Source: an uncultured Collinsella sp. (lineage in GTDB: Bacteria; Actinomycetota; Coriobacteriia; Coriobacteriales; Coriobacteriaceae). From it: DNA of 64,000 nt. Every line of letters starts with the position of its first letter. The first letter of the stretch is position 1. Location of the stretch: NCBI GenBank assembly GCA_959026725.1, contig CAUFMG010000002.1:129731-193730 (forward strand), written 5' to 3'. Below are positions 32,913 through 40,020 of the stretch, in pieces. The translations under genes and the position numbers were made by a program. The notes beneath the pieces are model-generated. The model searched no databases. It had not been told where the DNA came from and worked only from the letters and a program-made list of their open reading frames with translations.

Positions 32913-33200
32913 ATGACCGCCCACGAGATCATCATCCGTCCGATCGTGTCCGAGCGTTCCTTCTCCGGCATGGAGCAGAACAAGTACACGTTCGAGGTCG
33001 CCAAGGATGCTAACAAGTATCAGATCAAGGACGCTGTCGAGGAGATCTTCGGCGTCAAGGTCGTTCGCGTGAACACCCTGACGGTCAAGCCCAAGACCAA
33101 GCGCGTGCGCTATGTCGCCGGCAAGACCCGTTCTTGGAAGAAGGCCATCGTCACGCTGGCCGAGGGCGACACCATCGAGGTCTTTGGCAACCAGGCCTAA
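32913..33200 (+). CDS. rplW: 50S ribosomal protein L23
   Basis: L23 sits at the tunnel exit and is the docking point for trigger factor and SRP. The 95-residue product has IIRPIVSERSFSGMEQNKYT, IKDAVEEIFGVKVVRVNT and the basic loop KTKRVRYVAGKTRSWKKAIV. It starts directly after the rplD stop. Unusually, 179 nt with a hairpin and promoter-like motif separate it from rplB. Confidence 0.96.
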   Translation: MTAHEIIIRPIVSERSFSGMEQNKYTFEVAKDANKYQIKDAVEEIFGVKVVRVNTLTVKPKTKRVRYVAGKTRSWKKAIVTLAEGDTIEVFGNQA

Positions 33201-33218
33201 GACTCGCTGCTGTTGAGT

Positions 33219-33300
33219 GAGCTCATGCCTCCCAAATAGGGGAGGCGAGAGCTCAAGGTTTTGGGCGTATAAAATGGACACGCCCGGAGCCGTGTATACG
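33219..33300 (+). promoter_or_regulatory. Intra-operon hairpin and promoter-like motif between rplW and rplB
   Basis: GAGCTCATGCCTCCC (33219-33233) and GGGAGGCGAGAGCTC (33240-33254) form a 15-nt stem with two mismatches, followed by AAGGTTTT, resembling a weak terminator or attenuator. Right after it, GGACACGCCCGGAGCCGTGT (33276-33295) repeats the motif found before rplC, and TATAAA (33268) or TATACG (33295) could be -10 boxes. Confidence 0.55.
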
Positions 33301-33379
33301 TCCGGTGTCATCGCACCCGAGGCAGAACCTCGAATCCCTGTCTGCGATGGCTAACGGATTCCTATTGAAAGGGATTGTA

Positions 33380-34210
33380 ATGGCTGTAAAGCACCTTAAG
33401 CCGACCTCCGCTGGTAGGCGTTGGCAGACGATCTCCGACTTCTCCGAGATCACCTGCACCAAGCCCGAGAAGTCTCTTCTCGAGCCCCTGCCCAAGAAGG
33501 CCGGTCGTAACAACAACGGCCGCATCACCACCCGCCATCAGGGCGGCGGCGTGAAGCGTCGTTACCGCGTGATCGACTTCAAGCGCAACAAGGACGGCGT
33601 GCCCGCCAAGGTTGCCACGATCGAGTACGATCCGAACCGTTCCGCTCGCATCGCTCTGCTGCACTACGCTGACGGTGAGAAGCGCTACATCCTGGCCCCC
33701 AAGGGCCTCGAGGTCGGTCAGACCATCATGTCCGGTTCTGACGCCGACATCAAGCCGGGCAACGCTCTGCCCCTCGCCGACATCCCCGTCGGTACGCTCA
33801 TCCACGCCGTCGAGTTCCAGCCGGGCAAGGGCGCTGCTATCGCCCGTTCCGCCGGTAACTCCTGCCAGCTGATGGGTAAGGAGGGCAAGTACGCTATCGT
33901 CCGTATGCCTTCCTCCGAGATGCGCCGCATCCTCGTTACCTGCCGCGCCACCGTCGGTGAGGTCGGCAACGCCGATCACTCCAACATCGTCATCGGCAAG
34001 GCCGGCCGTAAGCGTCACATGAACGTGCGCCCGACCGTCCGCGGTACCGTCATGAACCCTGTCGACCACCCGCACGGCGGTGGCGAGGGCAAGAACCACA
34101 CCTCTGGTCGTCCCTCTGTTACCCCCTGGGGTAAGCCGACGAAGGGCCTTCGTACGCGCAAGAAGAAGAAGGTCTCGAACCAGCACATCATTCGTCGCCG
34201 TAAGAAGTAA
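33380..34210 (+). CDS. rplB: 50S ribosomal protein L2
   Basis: L2 is needed for subunit association and peptidyl transfer. ATG 33380 follows GAAAGGGA; upstream in-frame ATGs are not near a ribosome-binding site. The 276-residue product begins AVKHLKPTSAGRRWQTISDF and has NNGRITTRHQGGGVKRRYRV, VGEVGNADHSN and the conserved VDHPHGGGEGKNHTSGRPSV containing the histidine near the peptidyl transferase centre. It probably has its own promoter region upstream and heads the rplB to rpsQ stretch. Confidence 0.97.
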   Translation: MAVKHLKPTSAGRRWQTISDFSEITCTKPEKSLLEPLPKKAGRNNNGRITTRHQGGGVKRRYRVIDFKRNKDGVPAKVATIEYDPNRSARIALLHYADGEKRYILAPKGLEVGQTIMSGSDADIKPGNALPLADIPVGTLIHAVEFQPGKGAAIARSAGNSCQLMGKEGKYAIVRMPSSEMRRILVTCRATVGEVGNADHSNIVIGKAGRKRHMNVRPTVRGTVMNPVDHPHGGGEGKNHTSGRPSVTPWGKPTKGLRTRKKKKVSNQHIIRRRKK

Positions 34211-34242
34211 TTTCGGATACCGAGTTTTAGGAGAAAGCACTT

Positions 34243-34503
34243 ATGAGCAGAAGTCTCAAAAAGGGCCCGTTCGTGGAGACTCGCCTTCTCTCGCGTATCA
34301 CCGCGATGAACGAGGCTGGCAAGAAGGACGTCGTGAAGACCTGGTCCCGCGCGTCCACCATCTTCCCCGAGATGGTTGGTCACACCATCGCCGTCCACGA
34401 CGGCCGCAAGCATGTGCCCGTGTATGTTACCGAGTCCATGGTTGGTCACAAGCTCGGCGAGTTCGCGCCGACTCGTACGTTCCGTGGCCACAAGGCCAAA
34501 TAG
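34243..34503 (+). CDS. rpsS: 30S ribosomal protein S19
   Basis: S19 is a small-subunit head protein contacting A-site and P-site tRNA and the subunit bridge. The 86-residue product has SRSLKKGPFVETRLL, TWSRASTIFPEMVGHTIAVH and LGEFAPTRTFRGH. It follows rplB by 32 nt in standard order. Confidence 0.96.
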   Translation: MSRSLKKGPFVETRLLSRITAMNEAGKKDVVKTWSRASTIFPEMVGHTIAVHDGRKHVPVYVTESMVGHKLGEFAPTRTFRGHKAK

Positions 34504-34517
34504 GGGGTTAACCGTAA

Positions 34518-34889
34518 ATGGCAACTAAGTCTATTGAAACTGAGGCCACCGAGGTTCGCGCCGTCGCTAAGTACGTGCGTGTTTCCCCCAGCAAGGCCCG
34601 CCTGGTGGTCGATCTGATCCGCCGCAAGCCTGTCGCTCAGGCCTTCGACATCCTCCACTTCTGCGACCGCGCCGTCGCCGTGGATGTCGAGAAGGTTCTC
34701 CGTTCCGCCGTTGCGAACGCCGAGAACAACAACGGTCTGCGTGCCGACAACCTGGTTGTCGCCGCTGCCTATGTTGACGAGGGTCCGACGCTTAAGCGCA
34801 TCCGTCCCCGCGCCAAGGGTTCCGCTTCTCGCATTCTGAAGCGTACTTCCCACATCACCGTCGTCGTTGCTCCTCGAAAGGAGGCGTAA
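34518..34889 (+). CDS. rplV: 50S ribosomal protein L22
   Basis: L22 forms part of the exit-tunnel wall; its beta-hairpin is the macrolide-resistance site. The 123-residue product has KYVRVSPSKARLVVDLIRRK, AVANAENNNGLRADNLVV and the hairpin LKRIRPRAKGSASRILKRTS. It lies 14 nt after rpsS. Confidence 0.96.
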   Translation: MATKSIETEATEVRAVAKYVRVSPSKARLVVDLIRRKPVAQAFDILHFCDRAVAVDVEKVLRSAVANAENNNGLRADNLVVAAAYVDEGPTLKRIRPRAKGSASRILKRTSHITVVVAPRKEA

Positions 34890-34895
34890 AGCTGT

Positions 34896-35606
34896 ATGGG
34901 TCAGAAAGTCTACCCCACCGGCTTCCGTCTTGGCATCACCGAGAACTGGCGCTCCCGCTGGTTCGCAGAGAAGGATTACGCTAAGACCCTCGGTAACGAT
35001 CTCGAGATCCGCAAGTACCTCGAGAAGCGTCTTTCCCGCGCAGCTGTCTCCCGCGTCGAGATCGAGCGCGCTGGCGACAAGGTGAAGGTCATCATCCTCA
35101 CCGCTCGCCCCGGCGTTGTCATCGGTAAGAAGGGTGCCGAGATCGATACCCTCCGCACCGAGCTCGAGAAGGTCGCTGGCGTCTCCAAGGGCCAGCTCTC
35201 CGTCGACGTTGTCGAGATCAAGCGCCCCGAGCTCGACGCCAACCTCGTTGCTCAGTCTATTGCCGAGCAGCTCGAGGGCCGCGTTGCCTTCCGTCGCGCT
35301 ATGCGCAAGGCTGTCCAGTCCGCCCGCAAGGCCGGCGCTAAGGGCATCCGTATCCAGTGCTCCGGTCGTCTCGGCGGTGCCGAGATGGGCCGTCGTGAGT
35401 GGTACCGTGAGGGTCGCGTGCCTCTGCACACCCTCCGTGCCAAGATCGACTACGGCACGGCTGTCGCCAGCACCACCATGGGCGCTTGCGGCGTGAAGGT
35501 CTGGATCTACCTGGGCGAGAAGCTCCCGGGCCAGCCTGTTCCCAACCCTGCACTCGAGGGCTCTTCCCGTCCTCGTCGTCGTAACTCCGAGAGGAGGGGT
35601 CAGTAG
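34896..35606 (+). CDS. rpsC: 30S ribosomal protein S3
   Basis: S3 lies at the mRNA entry channel and takes part in unwinding mRNA. The 236-residue product begins GQKVYPTGFRLGITENWRSR and has the KH-domain core RPGVVIGKKGAEIDTLRTEL and the C-terminal domain with SGRLGGAEMGRREWYREGRV. GGAGG lies 8 nt before the ATG. Its TAG shares a base with the GTG start of rplP. Confidence 0.96.
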   Translation: MGQKVYPTGFRLGITENWRSRWFAEKDYAKTLGNDLEIRKYLEKRLSRAAVSRVEIERAGDKVKVIILTARPGVVIGKKGAEIDTLRTELEKVAGVSKGQLSVDVVEIKRPELDANLVAQSIAEQLEGRVAFRRAMRKAVQSARKAGAKGIRIQCSGRLGGAEMGRREWYREGRVPLHTLRAKIDYGTAVASTTMGACGVKVWIYLGEKLPGQPVPNPALEGSSRPRRRNSERRGQ

Positions 35607-36109
35607 TGCTTGCCCCTAAGCGTATTCTTCACCGCAAGGTGCAGCGTGGCTCCATGAAGGGCCAGGCCAAGGGTAATACCGAGCTGCATTTCGGCGAGTT
35701 TGGTATCCAGGCTCTCGAGGCCCATTGGATCACCAACCGTCAGATCGAGGCCGCTCGTATTGCCATGACCCGCTACATGAAGCGTGGCGGTCGTGTCTAC
35801 ATCACGATCTTCCCCGATAAGCCCATCACCAAGAAGCCTGCCGAGACTCGCATGGGTTCTGGTAAGGGTAACCCCGAGGAGTGGGTGGCCGTCGTCAAGC
35901 CCGGCCGCATCATGTTCGAGGTCAAGGGCGTGCCCGAGGAGGTCGCTCGCGAGGCTCTGCGTCTTGCACAGCACAAGCTTCCCATCAAGACCAAGATTGT
36001 TGCCGCCAAGAACGCCGAGCAGCGCATCCAGAAGGAGATGGCTGAGGAGGCCGCTCTCGAGGCCAAGTGGGCTGCTGAGGACGCCGCCGCCGCCAAGGAG
36101 GAGAACTAA
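35606..36109 (+). CDS. rplP: 50S ribosomal protein L16 with C-terminal extension
   Basis: L16 organises the A-site tRNA path on the large subunit. The GTG start overlaps the rpsC stop by one base and follows GAGGAGGGG. The body (about residues 1-138) is standard: KRILHRKVQRGSMKGQAKGN, GRVYITIFPDKPITKKPAET, MGSGKGNPEEWVAVVKPGR and LAQHKLPIKTKIV. The protein is 167 residues long because of an extra tail of about 28 residues made mainly of Ala, Glu and Lys. The tail is likely a lineage feature without catalytic meaning. Confidence 0.95.
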   Translation: MLAPKRILHRKVQRGSMKGQAKGNTELHFGEFGIQALEAHWITNRQIEAARIAMTRYMKRGGRVYITIFPDKPITKKPAETRMGSGKGNPEEWVAVVKPGRIMFEVKGVPEEVAREALRLAQHKLPIKTKIVAAKNAEQRIQKEMAEEAALEAKWAAEDAAAAKEEN

Positions 36110-36324
36110 TGAAGCCCGCAGAGATTCGTGAGCTCTCGGACGCTCAGCTCGTTGAGAAGCTGAAGGAAATGCGCGCCGAGCTCTTTAACCTTCGTTTCCA
36201 GATGGCCACCAGCCAGCTGGACAACACCGCTCGCGTCAACACCGTGAAGAAGGACATCGCTCGCGTCCTCACGGAGCAGCGCGCCCGCGAGATCGCAGCG
36301 GAGAAGTCCGCTGTCGCCGAGTAG
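36109..36324 (+). CDS. rpmC: 50S ribosomal protein L29
   Basis: L29 is a small two-helix protein next to L23 at the tunnel exit. The 71-residue product has EIRELSDAQLVEKLKEMRAE, LFNLRFQMATSQLDNTARV and a helical end. Its ATG overlaps the rplP TAA by one base. Confidence 0.94.
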   Translation: MKPAEIRELSDAQLVEKLKEMRAELFNLRFQMATSQLDNTARVNTVKKDIARVLTEQRAREIAAEKSAVAE

Positions 36325-36340
36325 GACCTAAGGAGAGAAC

Positions 36341-36601
36341 ATGACTGATTCGCGTAACTCGCGTAAGGTCCGTACGGGTGTCGTTACCTCCGTCTCCGGT
36401 GCCAAGACCATCGTTGTCACCATCACCGAGCGCAAGCGTCACCCCAAGTACGGCAAGATGATGACCAGCTCCAAGAAGCTGCACGCTCACGACGAGGAGT
36501 GCACGGCTGGCGTGGGCGATACCGTCCGCGTTATGGAGACCCGTCCTATGTCCAAGATGAAGCGCTGGCGCCTCATCGAGGTCGTCGAGCGCGCTAAATA
36601 A
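36341..36601 (+). CDS. rpsQ: 30S ribosomal protein S17
   Basis: S17 is an early-binding small-subunit protein with an OB fold. The 86-residue product has RKVRTGVVTSVSGAKTIVVT, KRHPKYGKMMTSSKKLHAHD and the late VRVMETRPMSKMKRWRLIEV. AAGGAGAG precedes the ATG. It is followed by a 118-nt gap with RNA-like structure before rplN. Confidence 0.95.
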   Translation: MTDSRNSRKVRTGVVTSVSGAKTIVVTITERKRHPKYGKMMTSSKKLHAHDEECTAGVGDTVRVMETRPMSKMKRWRLIEVVERAK

Positions 36602-36630
36602 GCAGTCGCTCTTACGACTTATACGTTTCC

Positions 36631-36693
36631 GAAGATGTGCGTATGCCTGGCTTGCATACCACGGGCCGTATAAAGGCTGCGCACCTCTCTTCG
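36631..36693 (+). promoter_or_regulatory. Structured leader before rplN
   Basis: An outer pairing GAAG/CTTC and GTGCG/CGCAC encloses a perfect hairpin GTATGC/GCATAC (36641-36659) and GCATACCACGGGCCGTATAA, which loosely resembles the motif before rplC and rplB. This 118-nt gap is much longer than the others in the operon. Confidence 0.45.
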
Positions 36694-36719
36694 GTTCTTA
36701 GTTCGGAGGAACATCTACC

Positions 36720-37088
36720 ATGATTCAGATGCAAACCATGCTGAACGTCGCCGACAACTCCGGCGCTCGCAAGATTCGCTGCATCAAGGTGCTTGGCGGT
36801 TCCAAGCGTCGTTATGCAGGCATCGGCGATGTGTTCATCGGTGCTGTCCAGGAGGCTACCCCTGGCGCCAACGTCAAGAAGAAGGACGTTGTCCGTTGCG
36901 TCGTCGTTCGCACCGTTAAGGAGATCCGCCGCAAGGATGGCTCCTACATTCGCTTTGATGAGAACGCCTGCGTTGTCATCAACAACGATGGTTCGCCCGT
37001 CGGCACCCGTATCTTCGGGCCCGTCGCTCGCGAGCTTCGTGACAAGAAGTACATGAAGATCGTCTCGCTCGCTCCCGAGACCCTGTAG
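36720..37088 (+). CDS. rplN: 50S ribosomal protein L14
   Basis: L14 lies at the subunit interface. The 122-residue product has IQMQTMLNVADNSGARKIRC, IKVLGGSKRRYAGIGDVFIG, FDENACVVINNDGSPVGTRI and FGPVARELRDKKYMKIVSLA, all standard. GGAGGAA precedes the ATG by 8 nt. It is the first of the two spc-operon genes kept at this locus. Confidence 0.96.
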   Translation: MIQMQTMLNVADNSGARKIRCIKVLGGSKRRYAGIGDVFIGAVQEATPGANVKKKDVVRCVVVRTVKEIRRKDGSYIRFDENACVVINNDGSPVGTRIFGPVARELRDKKYMKIVSLAPETL

Positions 37089-37101
37089 TTAGGGGAGATA
37101 T

Positions 37102-37407
37102 ATGTATATCAAGAAGGGCGATAAGGTCCAGGTTCTCTCTGGTAAGGATCGCGGCAAGCAGGGCGTTGTCCTGCGTGCTCTCCCCGCCGAGAACAAGGTC
37201 GTTGTCGAGGGCGTTTCGGTCGTCAAGAAGGCCGTCAAGCCCAACGCTGCCAACCAGCAGGGCGGCATCGTTTCGCAGGAGGCTCCCATCGACGCCTCCA
37301 ACGTCAATCTCGTTTGCCCCGAGTGCGGTAAGGTTACCCGCGTCGGTCACGAGAAGGACGGCAAGAACAAGCTGCGCGTCTGCAAGAAGTGCGGCCACAA
37401 GTTCTAA
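37102..37407 (+). CDS. rplX: 50S ribosomal protein L24
   Basis: L24 starts assembly of the 50S subunit. The 101-residue product has the KOW motif GDKVQVLSGKDRGKQGVVLR and a C-terminal region with a four-cysteine cluster, CPECGKVTRVGHE and CKKCGHKF, that would bind zinc. The operon ends here at a strong terminator; rplE and the rest of the usual spc operon are absent from this place. Confidence 0.95.
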   Translation: MYIKKGDKVQVLSGKDRGKQGVVLRALPAENKVVVEGVSVVKKAVKPNAANQQGGIVSQEAPIDASNVNLVCPECGKVTRVGHEKDGKNKLRVCKKCGHKF

Positions 37408-37433
37408 GCTGCCCGCAACATCAAGTTGCTAGC

Positions 37434-37471
37434 AAAGGCCCGGATGCCCCTACGGCATCCGGGCCTTTTTC
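37434..37471 (+). terminator. Rho-independent terminator after rplX
   Basis: AAAGGCCCGGATGCC and GGCATCCGGGCCTTT pair perfectly around CCTAC and are followed by TTC. This ends the ribosomal operon. Confidence 0.92.
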
Positions 37472-37554
37472 TATCCCTACTCATTGGGGACAGACTTAAA
37501 TGAGTGGCCGTTGAGGACGTTCTTAAACGGCTAGTCATTTGGGACAGCCTTGTG

Positions 37555-37627
37555 CTAAGTTGCGGTGAAATAGGGACTGATGAGGGGCTCTAGAGGGCCA
37601 AACAATCCCTATTTCACCGCAACTTAG
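37555..37627. repeat. Perfect 22-bp inverted repeat
   Basis: CTAAGTTGCGGTGAAATAGG and two more bases (37555-37576) are exactly complementary to 37606-37627, with a 29-nt loop. It lies in a 559-nt gene-free region (37408-37966) that also holds GGGGACAG and GGGACAG short repeats at about 37487, 37540 and 37728. Confidence 0.85.
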
Positions 37628-37665
37628 GTGAGGTCTGTGGTAATGCGCGGCAATCGGATGAATGC

Positions 37666-37719
37666 GGCAGGAAAGGAACGTCCCCATGTGCCGGCATCCG
37701 GGGACGTTCCTTTCCTGCC
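37666..37719. repeat. Perfect 20-bp inverted repeat
   Basis: GGCAGGAAAGGAACGTCCCC (37666-37685) is exactly complementary to 37700-37719, with a 14-nt loop. Like the neighbouring inverted repeat it has a run of C/G next to the loop. No gene was seen here. Confidence 0.85.
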
Positions 37720-37787
37720 GGCAGTTTGGGACAGTCCTTTGTGGTCAGATGATTCGTTACGTTCGTTTTCTTCTGGGGATCACTTGC

Positions 37788-37917
37788 TGCGCAATTCTGC
37801 GTACTTGAGTGCGCAGGATTGCGTGAACGTGCGCAGAAATGCGCCGTTTACGGTTGAATAATGACCGTTTGGCGGTAATACGCGCAGAAGTACGCACATA
37901 CACGCGTATTTGTGCGA
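37788..37917 (+). promoter_or_regulatory. Helically phased TGCG/ACGC repeats, candidate DeoR-family operator
   Basis: TGCG occurs at 37788, 37798, 37810, 37820, 37830 and 37840, about one helical turn apart, in units such as TGCGCAATTCTGCG and TGCGCAGGATTGCG. A second group of ACGC/TGCG sites lies at 37880, 37892, 37902 and 37913. They stand directly before the oxidoreductase-DeoR pair. DeoR-type regulators often bind repeated short sites, so the product at 39050 is the likely binder (inference). Confidence 0.5.
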
Positions 37918-37966
37918 ATATAGAGCCGTCAGAAATGAAAGACGTTCCATGACACAGGAGGCACTC

Positions 37967-39046
37967 ATGGCAGATTCCAAACAGGCTCCGCTCGATGCTG
38001 CGGCGGCCGCAAAGGCTGCGTTCGCTTCGGTTCAGGACAAGCCGTTCCCTAACGACATCTTTACGGCTCCCGAGCTCCGTTGGGCCGTGATCGGTTGCGG
38101 CGTTATCGCCAACCAGATGGCTCAGTCCCTCGCCCTTGCCGGCCGCAAGCTCGCGGGCGTTGCCAACCGCACGGTGTCCAAAGCTCAGGCTTTTGCGGAG
38201 CAGTATGGTGTCGAGAAGGTTTACGACACCGTCGACGATCTCTACGCCGACCCGGACATTGATGCCGTTTACATCACCACGCCGCACAACACGCACATCA
38301 CTTATCTGCGCGCCGCGCTGGCCGCTGGTAAGCACGTGCTCTGCGAGAAGGCCATTACGCTCAACTCCGCCGAGCTCGACGAGGCCCGCGCTATCGCCGA
38401 CGAGCACAACGTGGTCCTTATGGACGCCACCACGGTGCTCCACATGCCCCTGTATCAGGAGCTGCGTCGTCGCATGGATGCGGGCGACTTTGGCCGCATG
38501 AACCTTGCCCAGCTCAACTTTGGCAGCTTCAAAGAGTACGGCGACCTGACCAACCGCTTCTACAACCGTAATCTTGCCGGCGGTGCCATGCTCGACATTG
38601 GCGTGTATGCGCTTTCCGTCATGCGCCTGTTTATGGCCAGCCAACCCACCGAGGTCGTGTCTCTGGGCAACACCTGCGAGACCGGTGTCGACGTCGCGGG
38701 CGGCATCGTCTGCCGTAACGCCGAGCAGCAGCTGGGCGTTGTGAGCCTTACGCTCCACTCCAAGCAGCCCAAGCGTTCGGTCATCAGCTTCGATAAGTGC
38801 TATATCGAGGTCAACGAGTATCCGCGCGCCGATCACGCGACCATCGTGTGGACTGCAGACGGTCACCGCGAGGAAGTCCACGCTGGTATCGAGGCCTATG
38901 CCCTGTGCTATGAGATGGCCGATCTGGAGAAGGCCGTTGTCGGTGACGATTCGAAGTGCGAACTTCTGGACTATGCTTCTGATGTTATGGAGCTCATGAC
39001 CAAGCTCCGCGCCGATTGGGGAGTCGTGTACCCCGAGGAGGAGTAA
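37967..39046 (+). CDS. Gfo/Idh/MocA family oxidoreductase
   Basis: These enzymes oxidise or reduce sugars and inositols with NAD(P). ATG 37967 is chosen because AGGAGG lies 5 nt upstream. The 359-residue protein has a Rossmann fold beginning RWAVIGCGVIANQMAQSLAL at about residue 30, the AVYITTPHNTHITYLRAALA segment, and CEKAITLN with the catalytic lysine of the EKP-like motif (here EKAIT). The C-terminal domain has GGAMLDIGVYALSVMRLFM. The substrate cannot be told; a sugar derivative is likely given the PTS and regulator downstream. It lies 3 nt before the regulator gene. Confidence 0.88.
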   Translation: MADSKQAPLDAAAAAKAAFASVQDKPFPNDIFTAPELRWAVIGCGVIANQMAQSLALAGRKLAGVANRTVSKAQAFAEQYGVEKVYDTVDDLYADPDIDAVYITTPHNTHITYLRAALAAGKHVLCEKAITLNSAELDEARAIADEHNVVLMDATTVLHMPLYQELRRRMDAGDFGRMNLAQLNFGSFKEYGDLTNRFYNRNLAGGAMLDIGVYALSVMRLFMASQPTEVVSLGNTCETGVDVAGGIVCRNAEQQLGVVSLTLHSKQPKRSVISFDKCYIEVNEYPRADHATIVWTADGHREEVHAGIEAYALCYEMADLEKAVVGDDSKCELLDYASDVMELMTKLRADWGVVYPEEE

Positions 39047-39049
39047 GCG

Positions 39050-39796
39050 ATGCTTGCGGAAGATAGGCTCAACGCGATCGTGTCGATGGTGCAGCAGGCT
39101 GGCTCGGTTACCGTGCCGGAGCTTGCCGAGGCCCTGGGCGTGACGCCGTCCACCATTCGCCGTGACTTGCAGACGCTTGATCGCGCGCACCGCATTGCCA
39201 AAGTGCACGGAGGCGCCACGAGCCTTGAGCGCGCGCACGTGACGCGCGACCTGACGATCAGCGAGCGCAGCGACCTCCACAACGACGACAAGGAGCGCAT
39301 CTGCGCCCGTGCCGCGGCTCTCGTGGAGCCCGATAGCTTCGTGTATATCGATTCGGGCTCGACGACGCTCAGGCTCATCGAGCATCTTCCGCATCTCGAG
39401 GGCGTCACCTATGTGACCGATTCTGTGCTCCACGCTCAGCATCTTGCCCTGCGCGGCATGCGCACCGTGGTGCTGGGCGGCGAGCTCAAGCCCGAGACTG
39501 AGGCGCTCGTTGGTCCCGATGCCCTGGCAACCCTGGACCGCTACAACTTTAACTGCGGTTTTTGGGGTTCCAACGGCATTGCCGCCGAGCAAGGCTTTAC
39601 GACGCCCGATATCGAGGAGGCGCAGGTCAAGCGTATCTCGATGCGTCATACCGCTAAACGCTTCGTAATCTCGGACGCCAGTAAATTTGGCATGGTGGCG
39701 CCCGTCAAGTTCGCGGACTTCCGCGATGCAACGATCATCACCGCGGGCGAGGTTCCCGCCAAGTACCAGTCGATGGACAACGTCATCACGGTCTAG
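39050..39796 (+). CDS. DeoR/GlpR-family transcriptional regulator
   Basis: The 248-residue protein has the DeoR winged helix at its N-terminus (RLNAIVSMVQQAGSVTVPEL and LGVTPSTIRRDLQTLDRAHR), then KVHGGATSL and a sugar-phosphate-binding isomerase-like domain with DSGSTTLRL. Such proteins repress sugar genes and respond to a phosphorylated sugar. GAGGAGGAG precedes the ATG. It shares an operon with the oxidoreductase and lies upstream of the PTS gene. It is the best candidate to bind the phased repeats at 37788-37917. Confidence 0.92.
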   Translation: MLAEDRLNAIVSMVQQAGSVTVPELAEALGVTPSTIRRDLQTLDRAHRIAKVHGGATSLERAHVTRDLTISERSDLHNDDKERICARAAALVEPDSFVYIDSGSTTLRLIEHLPHLEGVTYVTDSVLHAQHLALRGMRTVVLGGELKPETEALVGPDALATLDRYNFNCGFWGSNGIAAEQGFTTPDIEEAQVKRISMRHTAKRFVISDASKFGMVAPVKFADFRDATIITAGEVPAKYQSMDNVITV

Positions 39797-39819
39797 CGAC
39801 AGGGGCAGGACAAGGCTAA

Positions 39820-39856
39820 AACCACCACAAAGGTGCCTGTCCCCATTGTGGTGGTT
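39820..39856. terminator. Hairpin after the DeoR gene
   Basis: AACCACCACAA and TTGTGGTGGTT pair perfectly (11 bp) around a 15-nt loop containing CCTGTCCCC. There is no T-run, so it may be a weak terminator or another member of the GTCCC-containing hairpins seen in this window. Confidence 0.45.
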
Positions 39857-40020
39857 CCGATGGCCCCGCCGGGCATGGTTGCCCAGTACCCCTGTTTCCA
39901 TACGACGTGATCATGTCTGTCGGAGCTATCGGCTCTAATCAAAACGCAAACACAAGGTAATACGCAGGTTTTGGCCCTCTGGAGGCGAGGGGTGGGCCTG
40001 CTTGTGCAAAAGGAGGAAAC

